DNA of 34,868 nucleotides from Verrucomicrobiota bacterium (GTDB lineage Bacteria; Verrucomicrobiota; Verrucomicrobiia; Chthoniobacterales; UBA10450), in the NCBI GenBank assembly GCA_003218945.1, contig QHPE01000153.1:4916-39783 (forward strand), in the 5' to 3' direction. Within the stretch, counting starts at the first letter, position 1, and each line of letters begins with the position of its first letter. The position numbers and the translations under genes are program-made. The notes under the pieces were generated by a model. It did no database searches, was not told the origin of the DNA, and was given only the letters and a program-made list of their open reading frames with translations. Below, one piece after another: positions 24,016 to 31,952 of this stretch.

Positions 24016-24159
24016 CTGTAGCGGCGGTCTGTGACCGCCGAATCTTATTTTCCCGAGCGATATTCTAGCGCGAAAACCTCTCCCACGTACGGCTAATCCT
24101 CAGCTTGCTACAAGTCCTCCCCGCACGGGATTCTCGCGCTCGTAGAGCCGCCGCTACAG
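24016..24159. repeat. Pair of inverted CTGTAGCGGC hairpin repeats
   Basis: CTGTAGCGGCGGTCTGTGACCGCCG at 24016-24040 and the reversed copy ...CGTAGAGCCGCCGCTACAG ending at 24159 bracket about 100 bases of non-coding DNA. The left copy has a perfect GGCGGTC/GACCGCC stem with a TGT loop. The unit lies between the chitosanase stop (24170) and the methyltransferase start (24013). Confidence 0.75.
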
Positions 24160-24169
24160 TAGGTCGCCT

Positions 24170-25573
24170 TCACGGCTTTCGTTTTCTGATGGGACTTCGC
24201 GTCGCAGCAGGTAAGCTCCCCGGCGTGAACGTCGAACTAGGTGGGGCGGGGCTGGAAAGACGAAATGCAAATGTCGCCGACGGTGACGGAGAAGGTGTTC
24301 CTGACGGAGTTGACGAAGCGGACGGCGACGGACTCGGCGTCGGGCTGGGAGTTGGCGAAGGAATAACATTTTCCCAGCGATGCAACGGCACGCTCGCGCC
24401 ACCAATTTCTTTCGTGAGCGTTTCGCAGTGGGCGTGAATTCTTTCCAAGTCAGGCGGACCAAAGGGCTTTTCTGCCGTTTCGGGGAAAATGATGTAAGTC
24501 ACTTTCAAGTCGCTCACCGGACGGTTGTACGCGGTTGAAAGCGCGTTGAGCTCTCTTGCGATTCGCAGCGAGGCCTCACCGACCTTGTCATTCGGACCGA
24601 CGTCTCCGACGATCACCGGATAAATCGCGTCCCCGTAAACCACGAGCGCGTAATCGCCGGGTTCGACCGGTACAGGGCCGCGGGTAAACGCGCCCGGCAC
24701 CACGATGAACGGATCGGTCGCGCCGATCAGGAAACTGAACTTCTTCAGTGTGCTAACTTCGCCGCGCAAATCCGCAATCGCATTGCGCAGTTCGCGCTTT
24801 CGTGCGGGATTCGTAGTCGCGAGCGCGTACTCATCTTCTGCGCGTTTCAATCGCTCTTCGGTTCCGGCGAGATACGGGTTGGGCGCGTCAGTCTTCTTTC
24901 GCCAACGATAACTGGTGGCCGGCTTGAAATTCGCGGGCGCACCGGTCCCGGCAGACAAGCGGTCGGAATCGGAGCCGTCGGCGTCCACATCCATGTCGGC
25001 CTGGAGCAGAAGCGCTTTTCGATGAGTCTGCGGATACTGAAGCTGGAGAACGGTTTGGCAATCAAAAAAGTTGTGCCGCGACAAAAGTAGATCGAGACGG
25101 CCAAGGTTCTCACGCAGCATTCTGACTTTTGTGTCGTAAAGCTGCGCGAACAGCGGCGAAACCGAATCGGCGGAAATCATCGACGCCAAACCGGGAAACA
25201 GCGTCGGCAGTTGCGGACTGACTTTGGCCAGTTCCTCAACTGTTTTGTTCGGCGAAGGCACACGCGCCAGCAGCTTGAGATCGAGCACGTAACTGTCCGG
25301 CACAGTGCGTTCGGTCGCAGCATCCGCTCCGGCGATCGTCTCCACCGTGGAGTGAAGGGTAATTCCGTTGAACAGTTTTGCCGTGTCCAATTTCCCCGTG
25401 ATCACCGGTGGCCGCGTCGCCGTCGGTTCCGGTGTAGGCGTGCCCAATACTTCCGCGGGCGCGAAGTGTTGCAGCCGCTCAAGGGAGATCCAACGATACA
25501 CAATCGCAGCAAAAAGCGCACCGACCAAAAGCAGCACGAGTCGCCGCCATGTCCGAAGGCGATTTTTTCCCAC
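24170..25573 (-). CDS. GH75-type chitosanase, membrane-anchored or secreted
   Basis: Predicted endo-chitosanase of 467 residues, GTG start. A basic start and hydrophobic segment (about 11-27) form an uncleaved anchor or signal. The glycoside hydrolase family 75 core spans about 185-345: QADMDVDADG, then FLIGATDPFIVVPG, then YALVVYGDAIYPVIVGDVGPNDKVGEASLRIAREL. Asp324 and Glu333 are nine residues apart, the spacing of the catalytic pair known in fungal GH75 chitosanase. A charged, helical insert of about 45 residues (230-278) interrupts the core. The end is a Pro/Ser/Thr linker (SPTPSPTPSPSPS) and a basic tail. It follows the TMEM14-like gene by 4 bases. Confidence 0.75.
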   Translation of the reverse strand: MGKNRLRTWRRLVLLLVGALFAAIVYRWISLERLQHFAPAEVLGTPTPEPTATRPPVITGKLDTAKLFNGITLHSTVETIAGADAATERTVPDSYVLDLKLLARVPSPNKTVEELAKVSPQLPTLFPGLASMISADSVSPLFAQLYDTKVRMLRENLGRLDLLLSRHNFFDCQTVLQLQYPQTHRKALLLQADMDVDADGSDSDRLSAGTGAPANFKPATSYRWRKKTDAPNPYLAGTEERLKRAEDEYALATTNPARKRELRNAIADLRGEVSTLKKFSFLIGATDPFIVVPGAFTRGPVPVEPGDYALVVYGDAIYPVIVGDVGPNDKVGEASLRIARELNALSTAYNRPVSDLKVTYIIFPETAEKPFGPPDLERIHAHCETLTKEIGGASVPLHRWENVIPSPTPSPTPSPSPSASSTPSGTPSPSPSATFAFRLSSPAPPSSTFTPGSLPAATRSPIRKRKP

Positions 25574-25577
25574 GCGA

Positions 25578-25895
25578 CTACTTTCTCACCCAGACGACAA
25601 TGGCTGCAACAATCCCGATGATGCTCAGCACCGACATCATGCCTGCGGGCATGACTGTTCCGGTGCGCAGAAACTTGGGACCAAAATACCCGAGCAACAG
25701 TAGTGAAACGATCAACGCAGTTCCGAGTCCCCATGCCTGATGCGCAGGCAAAAGGAATGCCGCTACTAACAGCAAAACCCCTGTGATTGCACCCGCGATC
25801 ACCGAGGCCGCGCTGCCGGCCTTGATGTACCCGACAATGCCGCCGGCGATCGTTAGCAGGCCAAAAATAACAAAATAAATTTTCGCCGCTTCCAT
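25578..25895 (-). CDS. TMEM14/UPF0136-like small membrane protein
   Basis: Protein of 105 residues from the ATG at 25895 (MEAAKIYFVIFGLLTIAGG); the long N-terminus of the track ORF belongs to a shadow frame over rlmN. Four membrane helices are visible, with the glycine-rich pattern GGIVGYIKAGSAASVIAGAITGVLLL typical of the TMEM14 family and a second similar half ending in MPAGMMSVLSIIGIVAAIVVW. Its function in bacteria is not established. It lies 47 bases after rlmN and 4 bases before the chitosanase, so the three probably share a transcript. Confidence 0.75.
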   Translation of the reverse strand: MEAAKIYFVIFGLLTIAGGIVGYIKAGSAASVIAGAITGVLLLVAAFLLPAHQAWGLGTALIVSLLLLGYFGPKFLRTGTVMPAGMMSVLSIIGIVAAIVVWVRK

Positions 25896-25942
25896 AGTGC
25901 CACGCGCCAGGATTGGTAAGCCAACGGATCGCCGCTGTCCAG

Positions 25943-27034
25943 CTAGAGTATGGACGGGCGCATTGGGGGCCTCGGCCTGCCGGGATCCCCGATCCTCGTC
26001 TGTAGTCGTAGCTGACCGCAGGCGGCGGCAATGTCGTGGCCCTTCTCGCGGCGCAGGGTTGCGATCACACCATGTTCCCGCAGGATGGATTGAAATCTTT
26101 CCTGCCGGGCGCGCGAGGGGCGCGACCATTCCAGGCCTTCGACGGTATTGTATGGAATGAGATTGATCTTGGCCGACAGACGCCGCGCGATCTTGGCCAG
26201 CTCGCCGGCCTGCTCGTCGGTGTCGTTGACGCCGGCGATAAGGATGTACTCGAACGTCATTCTTCCTTTTTTCGCGACGTAGTAATCACAAGCTTCGAGT
26301 AAGACTTTTAGTGGATACTTGCGATTAACCGGCATGATCCGACCGCGCACTTCGTCGGTTGCGCCATGTAGCGAAAGGGCGAGGCGAAACTGCGTGATGT
26401 CGTTGGCCAGCTCGCGAATTTGCGGCGCGAGTCCGCTTGTCGAGATGGTGATGTGGCGGGCGCCGATGCCGAGACCCCATGGTGCATTGATGATTCGAAT
26501 CGCACGCAGAAGATTTTTCAGGTTGGCGAGCGGCTCACCCATACCCATGAAGACGACGTTATCCATCTTTTCTCCGCTCTTCTCTTCGACGGCGATGAGC
26601 TGTTGCACCATCTCGCCTGCATCGAGATTGCGCGTCCAGCCGTCCAGTCCGCTCGCGCAAAATTTGCAGCCATAAGCGCAGCCGACCTGGCTGGAGACGC
26701 AAACAGTTCGGCGATCTGAGGGCTGGCCATAAAGGGCAGGCGACGCTGGAATGAGGACCGACTCGATCAGGTTTTGGTCGCGTAAGCGGAAAAGGAATTT
26801 CTGCGTCGTGTCTTTCGAGCCAAGAACGCGGACGACCTCGATCTTCGGCGTGTCAAATTCCGCTGTGAGCTGAGCCCGCAACTCGTTAGGCAAATCCGTC
26901 ATCGCGTCGAAGGAGGCGACGCGCTTTTTGTAGATCCAGTCGGTAATCTGCTTCGCGCGATAGGAAGGCGCTCCGCGCTTTTGCAGAAAATCCGTCAGTT
27001 CTTCCCAAACGATTCCGGTGAGCGAGGGCTTCAC
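25943..27034 (-). CDS. rlmN: Dual-specificity 23S rRNA/tRNA (adenine-C2) methyltransferase RlmN
   Basis: Radical-SAM enzyme that methylates A2503 of 23S rRNA and A37 of some tRNAs. The 363-residue product has the 4Fe-4S motif C119-x3-C123-x2-C126 (VGCAYGCKFCASG), the GMGEPL motif, ISTSGLAP, RLALSLHGATDEVRGRIMP, and the C-terminal methyl-carrying Cys at about 339 (GHDIAAACGQL). The other catalytic Cys of RlmN/Cfr is in the radical-SAM motif region, so both roles are covered. The N-terminal RNA-binding part (EELTDFLQKRGAPSYRAKQITDWIYKK) is complete. A Pro/Arg tail ends the protein. Confidence 0.96.
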   Translation of the reverse strand: MKPSLTGIVWEELTDFLQKRGAPSYRAKQITDWIYKKRVASFDAMTDLPNELRAQLTAEFDTPKIEVVRVLGSKDTTQKFLFRLRDQNLIESVLIPASPALYGQPSDRRTVCVSSQVGCAYGCKFCASGLDGWTRNLDAGEMVQQLIAVEEKSGEKMDNVVFMGMGEPLANLKNLLRAIRIINAPWGLGIGARHITISTSGLAPQIRELANDITQFRLALSLHGATDEVRGRIMPVNRKYPLKVLLEACDYYVAKKGRMTFEYILIAGVNDTDEQAGELAKIARRLSAKINLIPYNTVEGLEWSRPSRARQERFQSILREHGVIATLRREKGHDIAAACGQLRLQTRIGDPGRPRPPMRPSIL

Positions 27035-27294
27035 GCGAGAAGTCTACCGTGTCGGATGCCAGATGTCAGATATCGGAGGTCACATGTCAGAGGTTTGAGG
27101 TTTAATGTTCGATGTGAAGTCCGACTCGCTCCATTCATCGTTCATCCATCTACTTCACTCAGCATTGCGGAATTGATTTTCTGGACGATAGTGGGGGGTC
27201 TTCGAAGCCAGAAGACGAAGGAGGAAGGTCAAACTCCGGTGCGCGCCAGGGTCGGTGCGACGTTGGTGCTGCATAGAAGTCAGAAGCAATTATT
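27035..27294. other. Divergent intergenic region rlmN/rpoZ
   Basis: About 260 bases between divergent rlmN and rpoZ. It contains repeated low-complexity words (CAGATGTCAGAT, CACATGTCAGAGG, GAGGTTTGAGGTTT) and the promoters of both genes, which could not be resolved by eye. No ORF is convincing. Confidence 0.4.
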
Positions 27295-27576
27295 ATGAAC
27301 GCCGAACTCGTTAACGCCGCCTCCAAAGTAATCACTAATCAGCAAATTCTCGTGAACATGGTCTCACGCCGCGTGCGACAGCTGACGCTCGGTCATCGTC
27401 CGCTGGTGGAACATGCTCCGGGACTCCGTGAAGCCGATATCGCGTTAACCGAGATTGCTAACGGAAAGCTGACGTTCGAGTCGACCTTCGGTCAGAATGG
27501 AACCGCTGAGCCTACCGCGAAGGTCGTGCTGTTCCCCGCCATCACGTCGGGCAAAAAAGCTAAAAAAGCTGCTTAA
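27295..27576 (+). CDS. rpoZ: RNA polymerase omega subunit
   Basis: Small subunit that helps assemble and stabilise beta-prime. The product is 93 residues with ATG at 27295. The family core is visible as AASKVITNQQILVNMVSRRVRQLTLGHRPLV, matching the omega pattern 'i.n.f.Lv.vaa.RarQL..G..p.v', and DIALTEIANGKLTF, matching 'ALrEIa.GkI'. An Ala/Lys tail (SGKKAKKAA) follows. The extended loop of about 20 residues before the tail is not in E. coli omega. Confidence 0.85.
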   Translation: MNAELVNAASKVITNQQILVNMVSRRVRQLTLGHRPLVEHAPGLREADIALTEIANGKLTFESTFGQNGTAEPTAKVVLFPAITSGKKAKKAA

Positions 27577-27759
27577 ACGAAGATTGGCTCCTGAACGCTG
27601 GCCCTCTTTTCGTTGGAGGAGGCGTCCAAATGTCAACGATTGCACGAAGTGTCGTTGCGTGATCGACGCCGTGTAAAGGCGTTTGCCTCAGGGGGCTGGG
27701 CGGAATTCCAGAAAGCGCCTGAATAGATCGCGGACATTCAACGACTAAACACTATTAAT
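27577..27759. other. Intergenic region rpoZ to the peptidoglycan-binding gene
   Basis: 183 bases. A short hairpin, ACGCC-gtgtaaa-GGCGT near 27667, is the only structure seen. The start of the next gene follows CTATTAATATG, which has no strong Shine-Dalgarno. Confidence 0.35.
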
Positions 27760-28845
27760 ATGAAAAAACTTACTAGTTTACTGATAGGCTTTTCACTGGC
27801 ATGGGCTGGAGCCGCATTGGCACAACAGCCAGTCGAACAGCAGTCACCATCAAAGGGCAAGCACGCCCCGGAAAAAACGCACGCGACGCAAGCACAACCC
27901 GGCGCGAACGCGGCGAAGCCTCAGGAGAGGCCAACGAAGCAAACCGGAGCGATGAAGGAACGTGGCGCGGCGAATGAGCGCGCGGCGACGAATCAACTTG
28001 GCGCGGAAAAGAGCAAAAAAACTCACGCAGGCCATGAATCTGCTAACGCCCCAGAAACGAACCTGCCCACTAAATCGACCGGTGAAACCACGAATGAGCC
28101 CGGCGCTGGAAAAGGCCGGAAGACTCGTGCGCAGGAGGAATCTGCAAACGCTCCCGAGACGGGAACGGATGTTTCAGGTCGTGCGGCGGAAATGCCGGCG
28201 CATCGCGGGAAGCAGCAGGTTGAGGAGCGGAAACAAGGCGTGAAGCAGCCTATGACTGAACCCGGTACAGCTCCGCCAGCCGCCCAACAAAACAGGCGAG
28301 CCATAGGGATGGGCGCGGTGAAGAAGCCGGACCCGCAGCAGGTGCAGCAGGTCAAATCGCAGCACGCGACCTTCCGTGCACAGCCAAAGCCGCAGCAGGT
28401 CCCGGCGGTTACTTTCAACCAGAACTATCGGGTCGAAGGAAGTGATCGCTGGCAGGGTGCGCAATACGAAGTATTCCGTTCGTATCATCCGGAATGGCAC
28501 GATCAGGGCTGGTATCGAGCGCATTACCCTCGTGTGGAACTGATCGGTGGCGGTTATTATTACTTTAACAATGGCTATTGGTATCCGGCGTGGGGTTACA
28601 GCCCTTCAGCGCAATATTATGCCTACGATGGACCGATTTATGTGGGTCAACGTGCTGTACCGCCGGACCAGGTGATCGCGGATACCCAAGCCTTGTTGCA
28701 GCAAATGGGCTATTACAAAGGTGAGGTAGATGGATTGCTCGGGCCGTTGACTCGGGAGGCACTCGCCGGCTATCAGGCGGACCAGGGACTCACCACGACG
28801 GAGGCAATCGATGAGCCGACACTCGATTCCCTCGGATTGGCTTAA
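27760..28845 (+). CDS. Secreted protein with C-terminal peptidoglycan-binding domain
   Basis: Exported protein of 361 residues. Residues 1-21 form a signal peptide (LLIGFSLAWAGAALA). Residues 22-200 are Lys/Glu/Ala/Pro/Gln-rich and probably disordered, with a 34-residue imperfect repeat (GAEKSKKTHAGHESANAPET and GAGKGRKTRAQEESANAPET). Residues 215-290 are Tyr/Trp-rich (YRVEGSDRWQGAQYEVF, GGGYYYFNNGYWYPAWGY). The end (DTQALLQQMGYYKGEVDGLLGPLTREALAGYQADQGL) is a PG_binding_1 domain with the D-G-x-x-G-x-x-T-x-x-A pattern. It likely binds cell-wall polymer; no catalytic domain is present. Confidence 0.8.
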   Translation: MKKLTSLLIGFSLAWAGAALAQQPVEQQSPSKGKHAPEKTHATQAQPGANAAKPQERPTKQTGAMKERGAANERAATNQLGAEKSKKTHAGHESANAPETNLPTKSTGETTNEPGAGKGRKTRAQEESANAPETGTDVSGRAAEMPAHRGKQQVEERKQGVKQPMTEPGTAPPAAQQNRRAIGMGAVKKPDPQQVQQVKSQHATFRAQPKPQQVPAVTFNQNYRVEGSDRWQGAQYEVFRSYHPEWHDQGWYRAHYPRVELIGGGYYYFNNGYWYPAWGYSPSAQYYAYDGPIYVGQRAVPPDQVIADTQALLQQMGYYKGEVDGLLGPLTREALAGYQADQGLTTTEAIDEPTLDSLGLA

Positions 28846-28862
28846 CGCAAGCTATCTGGAAC

Positions 28863-28898
28863 AAAAGCCGCCGGGTGCACAATGCCTCGGCGGCTTTT
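28863..28898 (+). terminator. Rho-independent terminator of the peptidoglycan-binding gene
   Basis: AAAAGCCGCCG and CGGCGGCTTTT pair perfectly over 11 bases around a 14-base loop, followed by CTGTTT. It lies 18 bases after the stop codon. The A-rich left foot makes it possibly bidirectional. Confidence 0.9.
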
Positions 28899-29079
28899 CT
28901 GTTTCAGCGCTGAGAGTTGTTGATCGAAAGCTATTTGACGTCACACATTTGATGTTCGCAACGGCGAATGGAGCCGCAGAGATGCGAGCGACATAGATGG
29001 GCAAAGCCGCGAGGCCGAAACGAGCGTGAACGAGTAGGTCAATCCGTCCGGTGGCCGACGTGTCATGTGCGAGGGAGTT

Positions 29080-29104
29080 GCAGCCGGCTCGGCTGCCGCT
29101 ACAG
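29080..29104. repeat. CTGTAGCGGC-type hairpin repeat touching a start codon
   Basis: TTGCAGCCGGCTCGGCTGCCGCTACAG, the reverse complement of CTGTAGCGGCAGCCGAGCCGGCTGC. It keeps the conserved head and has a GCAGCCG/CGGCTGC stem. The repeat ends at the base before the ATG at 29105. Confidence 0.75.
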
Positions 29105-30103
29105 ATGCAGACGATGCCGGAAATGGATATTCTGTCGCCCAGCCAACGCATTCGCGGTGTGCTGGCGCCTGTGGCGATGCCGTTCAAGGCGGATCTTTCG
29201 CCTGACAGCGAACGGTTCGTCGCGCATTGCCGATGGTTGCTTTCGCAGAATTGCGGGCTCGCGCCGTTCGGCACGACCAGCGAGGCGAACTCGATGTCAG
29301 CCGAGGAGCGAATGACGTTGCTCGATTCGCTGGTCGGGGCCGGGATCGATCCGTTGCGAATGATGCCGGGAACCGGTTGCTGCTCGATCGTTGAGACGGT
29401 CGAGCTCACGGCGCATGCGATAAAGCACGGCTGCGCTGGTATGCTGATGCTGCCGCCGTTTTATTACAAGATCGTCAGCGAAGAAGGTCTCTACCGTCAC
29501 TTCAGCGAAGTGGTGCAACGCGTCGGCGATGCGCGTCTGCGAATTTACCTCTACCATATTCCGCCGGTGGCGATTGTCGGTATCACACCAAAATTGGTCG
29601 AGCGTCTCCTGAAAGCTTATCCGACCGCGATCGCCGGGATGAAAGACAGCTCTGGCGATTGGAATAACACCAAAACCTTTCTCGACGCGTTTGCAGAAAC
29701 CGCCAGTGCAGCTCGCACCTTCGATGTTTTCGTGGGCAGCGAATCGTTCCTGCTCGCCAATATCCGGAATGGAGGTGCCGGTACAATTTCCGCGACCGCC
29801 AACGTGAATGCCGCGGCGATTTACCAGTTGTATGCACGGTGGAACACCACGGATGACCCGGATTACTCGGATCGACAGCAATCAAAGTTAAATCCGCTGC
29901 GCGATGTGTTCGCACGGACGTCGTGGCCGTCGATGATTGCAGCGTTAAAGCAGGCAATTGCGATCTACAGGAATGATCCGGAATGGACCAGGGTGCGACC
30001 GCCGCTCGTCGAGCTCACGACAGAGCAGGCAAAGCTGCTCGCCGACCAATTGAGGACGATCGAGTTCGCAATGCAGGGAATCGGAATAAACGCTGCTGTG
30101 TGA
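29105..30103 (+). CDS. Dihydrodipicolinate synthase/N-acetylneuraminate lyase superfamily protein
   Basis: Class I aldolase-type TIM-barrel lyase of 332 residues, started at the ATG at 29105; the track start at 29051 runs through a repeat. The Schiff-base Lys is about residue 180 (AGMKDSSGDW) and the assisting Tyr about 150 (YLYHIPP). The pyruvate-binding loop reads GTTSEANSMSAEER in place of GTTGE. The Arg that holds aspartate semialdehyde in true DapA (YNVPSRT) is absent, so this is probably a lyase or aldolase acting on another 2-oxo acid, not DapA. No lysine-pathway or sugar-acid gene lies next to it. Confidence 0.75.
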   Translation: MQTMPEMDILSPSQRIRGVLAPVAMPFKADLSPDSERFVAHCRWLLSQNCGLAPFGTTSEANSMSAEERMTLLDSLVGAGIDPLRMMPGTGCCSIVETVELTAHAIKHGCAGMLMLPPFYYKIVSEEGLYRHFSEVVQRVGDARLRIYLYHIPPVAIVGITPKLVERLLKAYPTAIAGMKDSSGDWNNTKTFLDAFAETASAARTFDVFVGSESFLLANIRNGGAGTISATANVNAAAIYQLYARWNTTDDPDYSDRQQSKLNPLRDVFARTSWPSMIAALKQAIAIYRNDPEWTRVRPPLVELTTEQAKLLADQLRTIEFAMQGIGINAAV

Positions 30104-30256
30104 CACTTCGCCGATCGTCACCTTTAGAGCAGACCCAAGTACACCAATTTGAAGGCGCAGCGCGAAGCGCTATTTGCTCAACCGCTTCTTGCTTGAGCCA
30201 AATATCAGAGCTTTTCCTGATACACGGCAGGAGTATTAACTAGCAACAGGGAGGCT

Positions 30257-30565
30257 ATGAACTGGGTCACCGTTATTTGGTCTATCTTGATTGGGGCTTG
30301 CGCGGCGATGGCTCTGCCGAGTCTCTTTCTTGGCATCCGGCAAGGTTGGCCAGTGGATCTGTTTTTCGGTCGAGTCGCTGTCGGAACACTAGGGCTCGCT
30401 GTTGGAGAGTTAGCCCTGATGCATGCAACGCTGCCTGATCAGTATGGGGTTGTGCAAATGGACTTGGGACCAGCAATTTTTCTCATCGTCGTCCGGGAAA
30501 TTCCTGAGGCAACAAGCAAGCTGCTCGTTTTTTTGAGCGGCACACACACAAAGCGGAGGACATGA
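30257..30565 (+). CDS. Truncated copy of the FixL-like kinase membrane domain
   Basis: Small protein of 102 residues with a strong Shine-Dalgarno (AGGGAGG). Its first 60 residues (MNWVTVIWSILIGACAAMAL...GELALMHATLPDQYG) match the start of the sensor kinase at 31953 (MSWVTVIWSAGDGACLTLAL...FELALMRAQTPEQFG), including the spacing. After that the similarity stops and the ORF ends in REIPEATSKLLVFLSGTHTKRRT. Two to three membrane segments are present. It is either a broken kinase or a small membrane protein made from its sensor end. The good ribosome site suggests it may still be translated. Confidence 0.6.
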   Translation: MNWVTVIWSILIGACAAMALPSLFLGIRQGWPVDLFFGRVAVGTLGLAVGELALMHATLPDQYGVVQMDLGPAIFLIVVREIPEATSKLLVFLSGTHTKRRT

Positions 30566-30677
30566 AGCAGCGTCTTAATAGCGTACTCAGCCGAGCGTCG
30601 TCAAAAAGTGCGGAGGACCCTCGTCATTCGAGCCTGCCCTTGCCTGAAGAAAGGATATTCGCCAGGGGGCAGACACT

Positions 30678-31679
30678 GTGAAACAGAAGCGAATTCTGAT
30701 TGGACTTACAGTGGTCACTACACTGATTTCCTCAGGTGACTTCGCGTGGAGTACCGATGCCGGAACAAGTTTATCCCTGCAGTTGCCTGACCAGCTAATC
30801 TATGGAGCTATCAGCGAATCGGCTCCGGCACCAACTGACGCCGACACTCAGGCCTATAGACTGGCCAAACAAGTTGTTAACCCGGTGTCCTGGCTCTTGA
30901 GCGTGCCGTTTCAGGCAAATGAGGATTTTGGCTATGGCCCGTCACACAACGGTTATAAGTTCACGCTTAACATTCAGCCGATCATTCCCATCTCTATCAG
31001 CAGAGATTGGAACCTGATTCTGCGCACAATCGTGCCTGTTGTTTCGCAGCACGATCTCTTTTACGTCGAAAACGTACCCAAAGCGGCGCCGATTAATCCG
31101 CAGAATCGTTCGCAGGACGGTCTTAGCGATACGCTTCAGAGCTTTTTCTTTTCTCCGAAGAACGCCGGGCCTTTTGGAGTTGTCTGGGGTATGGGACCGG
31201 CGCTTCTTTATCCGACCGGAACGCATCCATTTCTCGGCACTGGGACTTTGTCCATGGGGCCTACACTAGTGTTCTTGAAGCAGACGCACGGATGGACCAC
31301 GGGGCTTCTAATGAACCAGCTCTGGTCAGTGCTAATCGAAGAGGATCGCAAAAGTGTGAGTCAATTGTTTCTTCAGCCATTTCTGGCGTACACAACGAAG
31401 ACGTATACGAATTTTATTCTGAGTTCCGAATCGACTGCCAACTGGAACAGCACGTCAATCAACGGCAAGTGGACTGTGCCTCTGATCTTCCAAGTTGGGC
31501 AGATCTTGAAAGTAGGAAAACAGCGAATCAACATCCAAGTCGGTGGCAAGTACTACGTCGATTCTCCGCGGTATGGTCCGGACTGGGGTGTGCGCTTTCA
31601 ATTGACGCTGCTCTATCCAACGGCCAGACAGCCTGGCGGCCGGGAGAGGAGCCGGGTTCGTGAAGTAACTATCAACTGA
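30678..31679 (+). CDS. Putative outer-membrane beta-barrel protein
   Basis: Exported protein of 333 residues, GTG start. Residues 1-25 form a signal peptide (ILIGLTVVTTLISSGDFAWS). The remainder alternates hydrophobic and polar residues in strands typical of a barrel: YKFTLNIQPIIPISIS, WNLILRTIVPVVS, GVVWGMGPALLYP, GTLSMGPTLVFL, TNFILSSESTANW, GKQRINIQVGGKYYV, WGVRFQLTLLYP. The overall plan resembles the neutral 'transporter'/phenol-degradation MetA-like barrel group, but identity cannot be settled. It does not end in Phe as many barrels do (last strand LLYP, then a charged tail). It lies between a truncated kinase fragment and the FixL-like kinase. Confidence 0.6.
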   Translation: MKQKRILIGLTVVTTLISSGDFAWSTDAGTSLSLQLPDQLIYGAISESAPAPTDADTQAYRLAKQVVNPVSWLLSVPFQANEDFGYGPSHNGYKFTLNIQPIIPISISRDWNLILRTIVPVVSQHDLFYVENVPKAAPINPQNRSQDGLSDTLQSFFFSPKNAGPFGVVWGMGPALLYPTGTHPFLGTGTLSMGPTLVFLKQTHGWTTGLLMNQLWSVLIEEDRKSVSQLFLQPFLAYTTKTYTNFILSSESTANWNSTSINGKWTVPLIFQVGQILKVGKQRINIQVGGKYYVDSPRYGPDWGVRFQLTLLYPTARQPGGRERSRVREVTIN

Positions 31680-31952
31680 CGAAGGAATGTCATCGCTAGT
31701 GTGAATTGCGTCGCTTCCCGATGCGATCTTCGCACACAAAAAACCCGACTTTTGTTTCTGTGCGCGTCACCAATACCTACGCGGGTCATCGGCACGACGC
31801 GCAACGCAAAGAGTCGATGGCGTGTATCTGCTTGCTGCTCCTGCTATGAGTGGAATATCCCGGTCAAAAGTTAGAGTCGACAAGAATCATTCCTATCGTG
31901 AGATAAGGTAACCTAAGTGCAAATCAGTATATTTTGATTTTCCGCTGACGTC
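31680..31952. other. Intergenic region before the FixL-like kinase
   Basis: 273 bases. AT-rich text near the end (AATCAGTATATTTTGATTTT) may hold the kinase promoter; no exact -35/-10 pair is asserted. No gene, repeat or tRNA was found. Confidence 0.35.
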
